DNA of 64,000 bases from Margaritifera margaritifera (taxonomy: Eukaryota > Mollusca > Bivalvia > Unionida > Margaritiferidae). The position numbers and the translations under genes are program-made. How positions within the stretch are numbered: position 1 is the stretch's first letter; the number at the start of each line of letters is the position of its first letter. The stretch covers positions 2,425,001 through 2,489,000 of the forward strand of contig JAQPZY010001536.1 in the NCBI GenBank assembly GCA_029931535.1. Reading direction: 5' to 3'. The notes under the pieces were generated by a model that was not told the origin of the DNA, searched no databases, and was given only the letters and a program-made list of their open reading frames with translations. Positions 16,020 through 29,204 of the stretch are shown here, one piece after another.

Positions 16020-16200
16020 CAGGTCGGCGATATAGGCATTCGTGCGTAGCGATGGTGCCGTAACACGCGGAAAATTCTCTAACCTGTATGATACTATTAT
16101 TTATTCGTATTTAAAAATTATGTTAATGTTGACAAGCTTTCTCCTGTAGAATCCAGGGATAGCACTCTCCGCTCTGTTTGGTGTATATTTGTAATTCTCA
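16020..16200 (+). mobile_element. tRNA-derived SINE-like repeat, copy 1 (partial)
   Basis: Begins with a GTCGGCGATATAGGCATTCG head and continues with a body (AATTCTCTAACCTGTATG, then TATTATTTATTCGT) that recurs at 16,450-16,530. The B box is not preserved in this copy. Confidence 0.45.
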
Positions 16201-16344
16201 ATAATAACTTCTATATACCTTGATTTTCATAGTAGGAATCCAGATAGACTGTGTATTTAGATGAGAATGAATTACTGGGTCCACATGCGGGTATGTCTGC
16301 TACGCATGAATGCTTATACCACCGACTTTGTAGCATCATTTGTT

Positions 16345-16600
16345 TGGTGATGTGTGTATGGTCGGGATGATATAGGGATTGATGCTTACAGGCAAGGCGA
16401 TGAGTACCGAACTTTGCGGATCCGGGTTCGAATCTCCGTAGAGTACGAATACAAATTCTCTAACCTGTATGTTAATATTATTTATTCGTCTTTAAAAATT
16501 CTGCTAATGTTACAAAGCATTCTCTCATCAGTCCAACACTTTGTTGGGCTGATGTCAGCAAAACATAGATATATAGCTTACCCGTTTTACACCGTTTTTT
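16345..16600 (+). mobile_element. tRNA-derived SINE-like repeat, copy 2
   Basis: The head contains GGGTTCGAATCTCCG at about 16,424-16,438, a good match to a tRNA B box (GGTTCGAANCC), preceded by a region aligned with the copy at 16,020. The shared body follows. It looks like a tRNA-headed short retroposon rather than a functional tRNA because no full cloverleaf can be drawn by eye. Confidence 0.5.
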
Positions 16601-16816
16601 TAAAATAGTTTTTCTTCTTTAATTGGTCTTCTGTTTATCCTTTGTTTGTTTACTTTCCGTCATTTAAACATGTAGGTGTCAAGAGTTTCTCTTGGATTTT
16701 GTGTTTAGTGTTTGTTTTGTGGATGTAAATTGTTTCCTTCTTCCCCTGACCAATAGCTTGTCTAGCTCGAAACGTTGGGAAACTACATTGTAATTACGCC
16801 GTTATCAATTTGTGTG

Positions 16817-16818
16817 TC

Positions 16819-16870
<52 letters not shown>

Positions 16871-16900
16871 TACATATATACATATATATATATTTGTGTG
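16817..16900. repeat. (TA)n microsatellite
   Basis: TA repeats interrupted near 16,869 and followed by GT repeats. It marks the left edge of the segmental duplication (partner at about 33,250-33,300). Confidence 0.9.
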
Positions 16901-17439
16901 TGTGTTCAAATACTTCAAACTCATAAAGATCTATTTCAAAGATTGATAGTCCTTACCTTCTGATATGTAACAGACCTGACTATACATTTATAAAATAATC
17001 ACTTATGCACAGAGTGCATTTTATAAAAGTTGTATAATAGGTTTTTAATTGGCAATATATACGCAAAATGACACACATCAGGCATGAGAATAAAGAAAAC
17101 AAGTTGCAGTCCAGCAGAAGCCATAACGTGACCAAGCAGCAAAGATAGGAAGGTTGGTAAACATTAGGTCCATATGTACGGAGATGGTTAGCTAGCTATA
17201 TAGATATATAAATAGATGTAGATGAATACAAGTAGATAACTACATACAAAGAGCAAATAGATAGATATAACATTTCCCGTCTCTTTAAATTTGGACCTAT
17301 TCGATACATTATTGAAGTAAGAAACAAATCAATCTGTCAGAGACAGAAGGAGAGAAAATGAGAGAGAGAGAGGTTTGTTCTTAGCCTTTTAGTTTAACTG
17401 AGTACTAATGTGAACAAAACATTTGAGAATTTCAAATAT

Positions 17440-19720
17440 TTGTAAAGCGAAACAATATTCTGTACTGCAATATAATTTATTTCATTTGTACTAATCAATA
17501 TCCTTAGAATCATCTACATTTGTTTCACAGCTGGAAGCTCTTCGTACAAATGAACCAATTGCACGCTGATAAAAATATAAAGTCTGGTATTCCTGCAAAA
17601 AAGAAAACACATTTTAAGCAAACATGTTGGGAAATATAAATTGTGTTCTATTTTCATACATCCATATATGAGTCCGACATTTGCGAGCAAATTTGCTTAG
17701 ACAAGACATTGCGGCTGTATAAAATGCGCATGTGTATTAATATCAGAACAAGATCTTTCACCATCATCGATATTGTGGTTATCACAACGTGTACTATGTG
17801 TATCTCATTTACTATTTTTACCGACATTTTTGTTTAAATGGAAGTCAGTAGAATGGTACAGAGACGACAAAGGATATGGAATACTAAAAATGTATTTTTT
17901 CAACGTTTCCTAGTATAAACTCAAATTAGTATGGCCAACTAAACAATTGTAAATTCATGAAAAAAAATGCCTTTAGTGGCAAAATATATTCAGTTGATTG
18001 ACTCTTTCTGACTGCTTCCAAGAAACATATCTTTAAAAGTCAGTGGTTTTTAACATCAAACCAACAAATATCTTTCAAGTTCAGGATGTTCTTCCTCGGT
18101 AAATCATGCAGTAAATTATATCCACAGCAAATGCTTCATATTTTATATTCACTAAAACATGATTACCTTCAATTTCCTTGTCTGCTTTCTATTTTCCAAA
18201 ATGAGAGCCTCCAAGAATTATTATGAGGATAATGATCATGAAGATAGCTGCAAGTAGAAAATAAGTGTCGATGAAAAGAAGAATACAGACTGTGTGAAAA
18301 CAAAGTGTTTGAACAACACAGAATCCACCTTATCTCAGCTCGAACTATTCTTCACAAATTATTCCAAATAATTTACTACTTCGTGAATCTTTGATCTCAA
18401 TTTAGATACATAAAACAATCGTTGTGATTTAAATAGAAAAAGGTTTTAGGATATTACATTTCTCTCGGAAATAGGATAATATTAATATTTCATAATTGTA
18501 TAATGCCTAGATGTAATCTACCATTATTCAATGGCTAAAATGCCAGTTGTTCATCATTGCTTCTTTTAGAACATAGGTCTATAGCAATATAAATAACGAC
18601 AATTTACAGTAAATGAAGTGGTAATATTCAAACACTTATGTCATTGCCCACAGAAGTAAGAAATGATGGAGAAAAAAAAATCACTAATGTATATTATTAC
18701 GTAGGTGATTAAATATTACAGGTCAAAGGTGCCGGGTTGAGATCAAAGTGTAGTAGTTTAAACTATTTATTATATTCGAATCATTTGTATAATAGTAAGT
18801 GTTGTTCCTTCAAGGAAACAGAGACAGCAAAACACTGCCATTTCGACTGACCAGAATGTTCTAATTTGAGAGGTGACATTTTATACTCATAAAGTATTGG
18901 TATATCAATTGAAACTGTGTTATTTAACATTATGTACTGTGAAGAAAGTAACTCCTGTTTTTAAATAAATATTCAGGACAAAATTCCACATTATATCAAA
19001 TTAGCTCTTTCTTTCTCAGTCCTCGGGGTGAGAACATGAGTGGATATATTGATGAAACCTTGGAACTCTCTGAAAAGTGCATTATTGTCTGAAAAAAGGT
19101 ATACTATGAGTACGGCTCGTACTTAAAGTGAATGAAACGTAGAAACAGACATGAAAAATAATCATAAGCTACTCACATGAGAAACCGTTATGATCGCCTC
19201 AATTACCGTTGTAGGTGCTTGTCCTGAATAAGCCGTAGACCATGCCGATGCTTGAGATTAATGCAATTATGCATAGGAGTAACAAAGTATTCATGGCTAC
19301 AAAAGAAATACATACATAAATAACCTGGCTAAAAGTTTGAACTTGAATATTACAATAAAGAATGTACAAATTTGTTTTCATAACACTGGCGAGCTATTCA
19401 GGTCATTCATGGGCAAAGAATGTTACAGATATAAGAATGAGGACAACGTTGTTTTTTCTAGTTTCAAATGAACTCAGACTGTTACGTTTTGAACAAATAT
19501 AGATAGCTAAAATTATTTATTAATGATATATTTGACATCTTTCACGGTGTAAAAATTTCTTACATTATTTCTTGATAACGGGTAAAACAAGTTAATAGCT
19601 CGAAAGAAAAACGCGTCAATCTAGTAGTATACTTGTATTTTACTTACCTGCCATTCCACCAGAGGTGTTGAGGTATCGTTCTTAATTGGAAAGAAATGTC
19701 CCGGAAAACTACCGCTGACT
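17440..19720 (-). pseudogene. Small secreted-peptide gene, family G1, copy b
   Basis: Inverted copy of 6,850-9,165. On the minus strand: a first-exon donor GGCAG/GTAAGT near 19,653; acceptor CTTTTGTAG just before ATG 19,294; signal-peptide exon (MNTLLLLCIIALISSIGMVYG); TGA at 19,199-19,201; donor GTGAGT near 19,176; last-exon acceptor TTTTGCAG near 17,595; AAATAAATTATATT near 17,475. It shares with copy a the early TGA that copy c lacks, so it is probably nonfunctional or makes only a 31-residue product. It sits divergently to G2 copy a about 1.5 kb away. Confidence 0.55.
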
Positions 19721-21285
19721 TAAGTTTATATAGGAAGTTCACGACATATTGCATTACATATTATTAGCATCGCACACACCTTTAAGTTACTTCCGTAATA
19801 CCTACCAAATACCTTCAGATATTTCTATCTAGCACTTGGGCAATCGGTGCAATCAGATATGTAACATTGTAAACTTTGCTCTTGGCTAATTATTAGTCGG
19901 AAGTGGGAATGAGTTACAATCTATCAAAGAACAATGTCCAGTTTCAAAACATCGAAAAATACAATTGACCTTTAAAATATGTATAAAGCAATAAAAATGA
20001 GTTCAACAATACATACATGTGCAGTTATCACTACTGCTTGAGAGATACACTCAAGGAGATTGTCATCACATATCATATACAATTTTTGAAAAATAATCTA
20101 ATAAATTCACAATTCACAATTCACAAGGCAGTGAAATCTTACAAATGTTTCAATAACGAACTACCAGAAAGTATTCTAAAACTATTGAAATCTTAAACAT
20201 TTTTTTTGGCAGATATTTAACCAGCTCAGTAAAGCTAGAATATGGGCAAGGAAACATGATTCAGTGTGTGTGGTTGTGTGTATGTGTGTGTGGTTGTGGG
20301 TGTGCGTGTGTGGTTTATTGGTGTGTTATTACAAATAAAAGAAAGTGATCCACGTATCTTAACGCAGATAGATAGATATGTTCATTTCTACCCTAAGAGT
20401 CAAAACATTGAAATAGAGACAGAAGGAGGATAAGAGCTCTAAATAATAGTTAAATATGCAAATATCAATTATTTACCTCAAAATGTGATCTTTGATTATA
20501 TATGTTGTTTTTTATTATATCTATAGAAGAAACAAAATTCCTCGTGTGCCACTGATACCTTCTTAATAAAAATACAGTATTGTTTTGAGTGAAGAAATTG
20601 GTCAACTCATAAAAACTTCTCTTTACGATGACATATCACTGCAATGAAGTGATAAAGTTTTCGGTAGTTCGTGTACAATTTGGTTGTCCGACACATCGTC
20701 CAATCATTATTTAACTTCTAATGTAATGGACGTTTTTCATCAAGACCCCTTTTTAAAAGACAGATATCGTTTACCCGAGGACTTTCTTGGAAACATGTAA
20801 GGATAAGCGCAAGTGTTCAAACAATTTTTGTTTAGTCGAGTAGGAGAGGAAAGATTGCAAACAATTTCGTGTAAAGCCAAATATAACTTTAGAGCATGGT
20901 AAAGCAAACAATATACTATATATGAATGAAAAGTGAGTAAGTAAACAAGTATGTATATATTACTGTATTCATTAATTGTTTTAATTTCATTTTTGCGGGA
21001 AGACAAGATTTCAGGACCGCATGTATTTCTTATTCCATGTAAATTGTCTCTGATGACAAACAAAAAGGAATGTTGAAACTTCTGTCAGCCCGATAAATCA
21101 ATGAGAATTATAAATGACTAGTCTGATTCTTTGAGCAGTTATTGGTTAATGAAAATGATAGGTGTGTTTAATTATTGGTGGATGAGTGCTCTTGGGTAAG
21201 TGGTGTATCAGGTTTGCACTCTATACTAATTCAATTCACCTGCTTACGTCCGTGATTTCCTATTGTATTTTGAAACAAAGGAGTG
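19721..21285. promoter_or_regulatory. Divergent G1-G2 intergenic region
   Basis: About 1.5 kb between the G1 and G2 copies, repeated at 36,100-37,510, at 25,570-26,750, at 60,480-61,830 and inverted at 5,230-6,840. Conservation across five copies and its position between two divergently oriented TATA-containing starts support a regulatory role. It includes GT-rich tracts near 20,270-20,320 that vary between copies. No specific factor sites are claimed. Confidence 0.5.
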
Positions 21286-21519
21286 ATTTTTGCCAATATA
21301 AAGATGCATGTTTACACAACTTATCCGCTGGCTACAAAGCACAGAATATATCTGAAGACATACAAGAAGAAGAACGAAAACCCAGGAGTAAATTGGTAGG
21401 TGTATTTATTTTCCCATTAAGTATTGGTTGACATTATGCAACTTAATATATTTACATATGTCCTTTACACTTAGGGGAAATAAAGTGTATTTGTTCATAC
21501 ATGGATTTTTGTCCCGCAG

Positions 21520-21580
<61 letters not shown>
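21520..21580. repeat. (TA)n microsatellite
   Basis: About 60 bases of TA repeats inside the first intron of G2 copy a; a longer one occupies the same place in copy c (37,817-37,888). Confidence 0.9.
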
Positions 21581-21581
<1 letters not shown>

Positions 21582-22060
21582 AATCATTGATATTTTGCGT
21601 TGAACTTCAGATCTCTATTTGAGCTTTAGACTATATTATCCATTAATGATGTTCTCGAATTGTGTTTTGAATAAATCAACAGCATATAAACAATATTTCT
21701 TCTAATAAATATCACAATTATGCATACCAACATTTTAAAGAAAAAAGTGGAATAAATTATGTCAAAAGATGAATTCGAATTCGGATAAATATAAATGCTT
21801 CTTGAAATATAACTCAGAGTTGTGTCTTTCGGACTGTTTCTGAAGACTGTCATTCAATCCATACATGACGTCGTTGCCAGACTTATACATTTTTCAAGAT
21901 ACTGAATTATTATTGATATTTGAGATATTGCCTCTTCAGAATATCCGTAGAATTAAAACTAAATCACCGGGAAGTACATAAATGATTGATAGAAATAGAC
22001 CTTGGAATTGCATAATATATCAAATTGTCTTAAAATCTGAAGATTAAATCTGGAATGTGA

Positions 22061-22063
<3 letters not shown>

Positions 22064-22136
<73 letters not shown>

Positions 22137-22137
22137 A
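22064..22137. repeat. (AAT)n(ATT)n perfect-palindrome microsatellite
   Basis: AAT repeats run directly into ATT repeats, a self-complementary hairpin of about 70 bases, ending ten bases before the G2 coding ATG. The same element precedes the other two G2 exons (27,452-27,522; 38,286-38,336). Confidence 0.9.
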
Positions 22138-23115
22138 CTTTCAACCATGCGCAAGTCAGTGTGCTTATTTCTCATTGCCTCCAGCTGCACCCTGGGGCTT
22201 GTATACATTACATACAGTTCCTATGGCTTATCTTACAAGACGGTTAAATCTGGCGGTGTATATTACCAGCAGTTGCCCGTACCCATGTACATGCCTGTAC
22301 CTGTACCCACTCCCTCAACCAAGGGTATTGGGAAATATGGTTTGGGAGGGTTTGCAGGAGGATTTGAATGAACTTGTTTGGAGACGGAGGTATATCTTGT
22401 AAACTGTGCTCATAAATGTTATCATTATCAAAAGCAGGGATACATTCAAAATGTAGCACATTCTGGATGATTTATATGATCATTACAAAACCGAATCATC
22501 ATTATTATTATAATCGATTAATCAATCAAGATGCGAAATATTAGTTGTATTTGTTAGCATTATTTAAAGGAACCTCCAAATTTTCCCCACCTTTGGAAAT
22601 ATGGGAGGCATAAACGAACAAATACAGAATACTGCACAAATTTGCCTTTGTCAATAATGTTCGTCAAAGGAAAATCATATGAATTTCGAATTACTGTTTG
22701 ATCTATACTTCTACAAAGCGAGTCTTAACATTATGCAGTGTCTATTTATACAAAATACTAGATTAATATTCTGTACTTATATGGATAAATGATATATTCT
22801 TGTCACGATTGTACATGCTGACAAAATGGGTGAAACATTCTTTAAATAACAGAATGTAACAAGATCATCATGGTAGAAAATGAGTTTGGTTGGTAAAAAA
22901 GAAAATCACTTATACTAGGAATCCCACATGGACGAATATAGACTTTATGCATTTTTGTTATGTCACTTTTCTCTTTTACTATACATGATTCAGTGTAAAT
23001 TGACCCCTCAAATGTAATTCCTGCGTTTTCGTTTCTTCTCACTGAACATGTAATCAGGGGAGACAAGAATGTGAATGTCATCTATTATCTGTAATTAATA
23101 AACTCAGTACATGTC

Positions 23116-23600
23116 TCTGCTAAGAGATGTGGCAGTGTTTATGGGTATTATGGTGAACCAGTACGAGATCAAACAATAATACTTTGTCATGTAGGATGTT
23201 GTTGTATATTAGAAAAATGATGACAATCATGTCGTCGACGACGACGATGATGACAATGATGATGATAGTGAGAAAAATTATGACGATAGTGCGATTGATT
23301 ATTTCACATATGCACCTTAACTCCCCTTTTTTCTATATTTTATCATCGACAAATCTAGAAAGTGCCCGTGTGTGGTCGTAGTAATACTAGTAGTACTGAT
23401 AGCATAATGTCCATTGTTGTTATTCTTGTGCTAATAGTTGCATTTTCTGTTTTTTGTTTTGTTGTTGATTGTGTTGTGCGTGATATTTGTAGCCTTCGTA
23501 GTTTGTGTTCTTGCTATTGTTTTCATTTTTAATAGTAGTGTTAATACTAGTAGAAGTGCTACTACTACTAGTAGTACTGGTAGTAGTAGTATTTAAGATC
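23116..23600. other. Downstream flank with trinucleotide repeats; paralogue of the Polinton target
   Basis: Contains GAC/GAT and TAG/GTA repeats. The stretch at 23,500-23,600 (AGTAGTAG runs, then ATTTAAGATCTAGCTG) matches DNA on both sides of the Polinton (39,680-39,732 and 59,904-59,956), so it is the paralogous unoccupied site. Confidence 0.65.
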
Positions 23601-23925
23601 TAGCTGAGTCTTATCAAGCTTCAAAAACAAAATTGCTTCTCATATGGTTAGATGTTCAAATTCTCTAAACGGTGTACAGTTAGAAAATACAGAACTTGAA
23701 TTAGCTCAGTATGCTGATTATACAAATTTGCTTCTTGTAGATATTGAGTCAGAACGATAAGTTTGTGACATTTTGTCAAAATTCGAAATGTGTTCAGGTG
23801 TAAAAGTAAATAAAGAAACAACTGAAGCAATGTTGTTTGGGTCTTTGAGAAAGACAAATTCCAGACCTGTTGGATATTCCTGGAAAATGTGCAATAAAAT
23901 TTTCGGTTTTTAAATTTTCCATGAT
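23600..23925 (+). pseudogene. Non-LTR retrotransposon reverse-transcriptase fragment
   Basis: One plus-strand frame from about 23,625 reads GVQLENTELELAQYAD-Y-TNLLL, then an in-frame TAA at 23,758-23,760, then SGVKVNKETTEAMLFGSLR. This is the reverse-transcriptase palm motif region of LINE-type elements, with the second Asp of the YADD box replaced by Tyr. The fragment is short and dead. It lies in about 1.45 kb present in this duplicate but absent from the other (compare 59,960-60,010). Confidence 0.75.
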
Positions 23926-25560
23926 TCAATGAGATGCAAGCTAAAAATGTTTTTTTAAAAAAAACTACTATCCATTTATCCGATAATACCAGTTTTGGAA
24001 AGTAAGAAATTTAACGTTTACATGGATGAATTTGACGATGAGGTCATTGTTACTGTCTAAATGTTGCATATGTTGTGCATCACTTATTACAGTGCCAGGA
24101 GAAGTTATAAAACGTGATCGTGATCGTGTGATTTTAGACTTTGCCTCGATTAAAAAAAAAAAAGTGACTTATTTTTTTTTTTTAAATTTGTTTAAATAAT
24201 TAATAATTTAGCGAATGGGGGTCATACATTTTCCAACTTTACTACCGTTATTCAAACTTTAAAATTTAAAATGGCTCAAAAGATATGCTGAAGCATCGGT
24301 GGTTCATTGTTGAAAAACTCTTGCAGATTATTTGTTTCTTTGATAGACCATTCATTGTTTTTTTAATTATGAACTGTCCCTTTTGCCAGATTTCGACATT
24401 CTAAATTTTATTTTGAACTCCCACAGTTATTGTCTAAAGTTAAAGTACATCAAACAAGCGAATATATTTGGAACAAAAGAAACATTTTAGAACATGGAAT
24501 ATCGTTACTTTTGAGAGACATTTTATGCTGGTATTTGGTATCTACAGGACCTTTTTACTGAATTTCTTTTTATTTTTAACATGATTGTGACGAAGAGAAG
24601 TTTTACTAGGTATTATGCTATAGTTCGGCAATGATTGTCAAAGAAGAATGATATTTTGATAGAAAATGCACACAACGTGGAAAAATGAAAGTTATGTGAA
24701 TATGGAAGGTAGTAAATGTCAATGTATTAAATATAAAACAAATATTGTGTATTAAATTCTTGTATTGCAGAAATTGCAGGTAAATACCAAAGAGAAAAGT
24801 CAATATAGAGAACAGCATGGCATTCAGCCAAAGGACTGACCAGAGGTTTTCCTTAATTATAGACAATCGACGGTAGATAATAGTTTTTCATGCATATTTA
24901 TCATGATAAACTATATTAATAAAGTGACACATGTATAACACCTGTGATCTAGTCGATAATAGCCATCAAGGCTAAAATCAATTCGCATAATCCAGGCATG
25001 AATTATACATGGTACTCAACGTAATATCGTCGTATGTTTTGAAACATAAGTGATAAATAACTTAATATTTGTTGTAATTACACACTTTGTATATACGTAT
25101 CTCAATGCTCTTGAAATATCCTTTGTACATTTTTTGATACAATACCGTTTTAGTCGATTACAAATGGAGGTCTATTATTGATCTATAATGTTTAGAATGT
25201 GACACATCACTAATTGAGGTTCGTGTAAAACTGAGATAGCACGCCACTCTCTTCGATGAATATCCATATTAAAATGCCGAATTGGTGTGTCACTCATAAT
25301 TCACATTTTTGTTTTGAAAAATGCTCGAGGTTATACTGCACTATTATTTGTGTAAATTATTATTTATTTTAGTTTTATCGTATCACTACGCAAATGAGTT
25401 TGTGTAACAAAGTATCCTGCTCTTTTAAAAGTGTTTATTTATTACTGACCTTAATCTACGTAGTTTGTAAAAGAGATAAGGTTTTCACAATTAGATTTAC
25501 CTGAAATGAACAACGAAGGTGTTTCACTAAGTGAAGAGGGATTAGGTGATATATTCAACA
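23926..25560. repeat. Mixed repeat block, including inverted duplicated segment
   Basis: 24,180-24,900 is an inverted relative of 12,480-13,330. 24,880-25,560 is an inverted, partial copy of the duplicated segment at 2,625-4,240. No coding sequence is supported. Confidence 0.65.
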
Positions 25561-25569
25561 ATAACTGAT

Positions 25570-25968
25570 GTAATAAACTTTGCTTATTGCTAATTATTAG
25601 ACGGAAGTGGGAATGAGTGACAGCCTATCAAAGAGCGGTATCCAGTCTCAAAACATCGAAAAATACCGTTGGCCGTTGATATATTTATAAAGCAATAAAA
25701 ATGGATTGAAACATACATGCATCTGCAGTTATCACTCCTGCTGTGAGAGATATTTTCAAAGAGATCATCCTAGTATATAAGAAAGAATTTTAGCTAGAAA
25801 ATCAAAAAAATACGCGATTTCCTATTTACAAGGTCAGTCAATATCTTGCAAATGTTTCTTCGACGAATGACCAGAAAGTATTATGAAACCATTTAAATTT
25901 GTAAAAGATCATTAGTAGATATTTAATCAGATCAGTAAAGCTTGAATGTGCGCAAGGAGATATGATTC

Positions 25969-26018
<50 letters not shown>

Positions 26019-26750
26019 CACAAAGGAGACGCAGTAACCTAAACATCTTAATGCAGAGAAATATCTATGTTCCATTCATCCCAAAGAGGAAAAACATTGA
26101 AATGGACAAATAACGATAATAAGAACTGCAAATAGTAGATGATAGGTAGGCAAATGTCAGTTACTTACCTCAGCGTTACATCTTTTATCACAGGTGTTGT
26201 ATTTTTAGTTTGTATGTACAGAAGAACAAAAACATTATTTATTGCCCACTGATACATTTTTTGTAATGAAAATGCAATATAAATACTAAGATATCTCATA
26301 GCTGTGAAGTGACGCCTTATTAGGTGATTTGTTTGAAGTTTGTTAGTCTGACACGTCCTAATATAATAGACGTTTTTCATATAAAGAACCATTTATTTAC
26401 AAGAATGAACTCTATTTTCCCATCATGTTTATTCAAACATATAACATTTAGTCGAATAGCAGAGGAAAGATCGTAACAAGTTAATGTAAACCCAAATGTA
26501 ACTCTAATAGACGGTAAAGCAAAAAATAGACTGCAAACGAATGGAAAGTAAGTAAGTAAACACGTATGTATGTATATATGTATTCATGTCTTCCTGTATT
26601 GTTTCTTTTTCATTTTTGTTGACGAGACAAGATTTCAGAACTGAATTTGTGTACTATTCCATGGAAATTATCTCTGATAACAAAGAAGAAGATATATTAA
26701 AAATTTCTGTCAGGCCGCTAAATCAATAAGAATTATAACAATGTACGTTT
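25570..26750. repeat. G1-G2 intergenic region, copy without G1
   Basis: Collinear with 19,870-21,170 (shared GACGGAAGTGGGAATGAGTGA block and TTTTTCAT-rich promoter flank). The G1 gene that should lie to its left is absent. A (GT)n tract of about 45 bases lies at 25,971-26,016. Confidence 0.7.
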
Positions 26751-27470
26751 TACGCAAATTATCCGCTACTTAGAGAGAATAAAACATCTTAGAAGAAATA
26801 CAAGAATAAAGGAAATCCACGAGTAAATTAGTGGATTGTTTTTCTTTGTTGTTTCTTTGTAAGTATTGTAGTCAGGCATATTGATATAATCACTGATGTC
26901 TTTAATACTTAGGGGAAATGGGGAAAAAGAGCGTATTTGTTCATACGTGGCTTTTATTCCAATCACTATGCATATGTAAGAATCATTGGTTTTAAGTGGA
27001 ACTTCAAATCTTCATTTGATTTTTAGACTATATATCCCTTAATTTTGTTTTCTTAATTTCCACTGAACTGTGAATTAATCAACAACATTGCAAGTTTTGA
27101 TTCTTTCTTTTAATAAATATCACAGTTATGCTTACCAACATTTTGATAGCATAAATTGGCAGAAAAAAGTTCAATATAGCAATAAATGTTAGGGCCTCTT
27201 AATGTATATAAAACAGTTGTGTCTAAAGGACAGATACTAAAGAAAGCCATTCAATCGACACGACGTCGTTGCCTGGTCTGAGGACACTTGCTCATCCAAT
27301 ATTTTTCAGGAAACTCAATTAGCATTAATCTTTGAGATATTTTATCTTTAAGAGGTATCTAGAATGAAAGCTAAGTCACCAGAAACCAACCAAATGTTTT
27401 AAAAGCTGATGATTAAGAATTTACAGCTGAAATGTAAACAACAACAACAGTAATAATAATAATAATAATA

Positions 27471-27521
<51 letters not shown>

Positions 27522-28500
27522 TCAGTTATTAACAAGTCAGAGTGTTTATTTCTAATTGCCTCAAGCTGCACACTGGGACTTGTCCATAGTATATACAGCT
27601 CCTACGCCTGATCTTCCAACGGCATATATCTCAGGGGGTGTCTATTACCATCAGATGCCCGTGCCCATTTACAAGCCTATATATGTACATCCTATCTGAA
27701 CCAAAGGGATCGGGGAATATGGCTTTGGAGGCGAGGGGTATATCTTCTAAGTTTTTGCTCGTGAATGTTTTCTTCGGTGTTTATTCTTCAAGTAAGATAG
27801 TGGGGGTTACATTTTTTAAACAGTTGTTTGTTTTTCATTTTTTAATGTCATCAATTCCAGCAGAAGAGAGATCATGAAAAATTGAAACATTCTGAATTAC
27901 ATTTTGGAAAGTAACAGAAACGCATCATCATCATTCTTATAATCAATCAAGCACACAATATTAACAAGGACCTCCAAAACTATTGACTTTTCCTACCGTG
28001 GAAGATATGGAGGTATAAACAAATAACAAATAACGAATACTACACAAATATGCCTTTGTCACTAATATTCGTTAAAGGAAAATCAAATGAATTTCTAATT
28101 AGTCCTTGATCTATATTTCTACATCGCGCGCTACCTATCGTGCTATCTTGTAATTATTCGGTGTTATATTATAGAAAAAATGCATGATTAATATTGGTTT
28201 ACTCACAGGGATAAACTATATATACTTGTCATGATTGTACATGAGGACCGAATGGTGGGAGACACAAAATGTACCAAAATCTCCATGCTAGAAAATTCGG
28301 TTTCTCTGAGTTCCTCCGTTTGAAATTGATAAATACATACATCATACTTTTCCTCATAATTTAATTGGTAACAAGGAAAATCAATTATACCAATAACTAA
28401 ACATGGTTGAGTATATAGACTGTATTACGATATCACTATACAAGTATAAATCTCTTCCTTTGTCAGGTTGATTTCGTAGGCCAATTGCAAGATGGGTTAT
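26751..28500 (+). pseudogene. Family G2 peptide gene, copy b (degenerate)
   Basis: Matches G2 copies a and c. The coding exon begins after a good acceptor (TTATTATTTCAG, ending near 27,524) with KSECLFLIASSCTLGLV but lacks the ATG, has TGA after SSYA near 27,608, and then shifts frame through the Pro/Tyr-rich part. The donor position reads CTAAGT instead of GTAAGT. Clearly a pseudogene. Confidence 0.75.
27452..27522. repeat. (AAT)n(ATT)n palindromic microsatellite
   Basis: Same type and place as 22,064-22,137, directly before the G2 exon. Confidence 0.9.
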
Positions 28501-28912
28501 CCTGTGCAATAAGAGTCTACTGTGTAAAGTCAATGTCGACCTTTCTCAATTTGTTCAATGCCTAGATTGTAAATATAATATACATGGTATTACGAATGGA
28601 CTACAAGTTACAGCAACTTATCAAGATTCCCTCCCTTACAATAATAGTATGAACTCCGGCACACGGTGGTTGAATTCATGGGTGAATGTAATCGGCACAA
28701 GTCATCGTATTGTGGGACAGAACAAAAAAACGAACTGTTGAAATTTACATTCCTCATCCGCAGTTATAATCCATTAACACTGGAAATCGTTTGCAAGAGA
28801 CTTAGAAGTATTGATGTTTGGAAACAAGTAACTCATATCAGTCCTAATAAGTATGTCATAATCCCATGTAACGACAAATGCATGACTGGTCTATCACGAT
28901 TTATTATTATTC

Positions 28913-28947
<35 letters not shown>

Positions 28948-29007
28948 GAAGAAGAAGAAGAAGAAGAAAAGAAAGAACAAGAACAACAAAGAAAGAAACA
29001 AACAAAC

Positions 29008-29042
<35 letters not shown>

Positions 29043-29163
29043 TAAAATAATACTAATAATAATAGAAAAAGAAGAAGAAAACGAGACAAAAGAAGACTTT
29101 TTTACTAAAATCTTTTTTTTTTGCGAAACTTTATTACTTGTTGGTCCAGATTCATTATCAATG

Positions 29164-29204
<41 letters not shown>
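28913..29204. repeat. (AAT)n / (AAG)n microsatellite cluster
   Basis: Three AAT tracts (28,917-28,946, 29,010-29,040, 29,165-29,202) separated by AAG/AAC-rich DNA. Ile- and Leu-run open frames on the minus strand are artefacts. Confidence 0.95.

Larger units (their letters stand above)
21290..23115 (+). pseudogene. Small secreted Gly/Pro/Tyr-rich peptide gene, family G2, copy a
   Basis: TATA-like CAATATAAAG at 21,294-21,303, a noncoding first exon with donor near 21,395-21,401, a coding exon from ATG 22,147, donor-like GTAAAC near 22,400, acceptor (pyrimidine-rich, ending TGATTCAG) near 22,996, and AATAAA near 23,097. The 74-residue frame has a hydrophobic N-terminus (KSVCLFLIASSCTLGLV), a VYYQQLPVPMYMPVPVP segment and a glycine-rich C-terminus. 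It hits TGA at 22,369-22,371 because, relative to copy c, one base is missing about here. An alternative acceptor (CTCATTGCCTCCAG) lies inside the signal region. The family is not recognised. Confidence 0.5.

Noticed and set aside
16360..16440. Functional tRNA gene
   Set aside because: Only a B box is convincing; no cloverleaf or anticodon stem can be drawn, so a SINE head is more likely.
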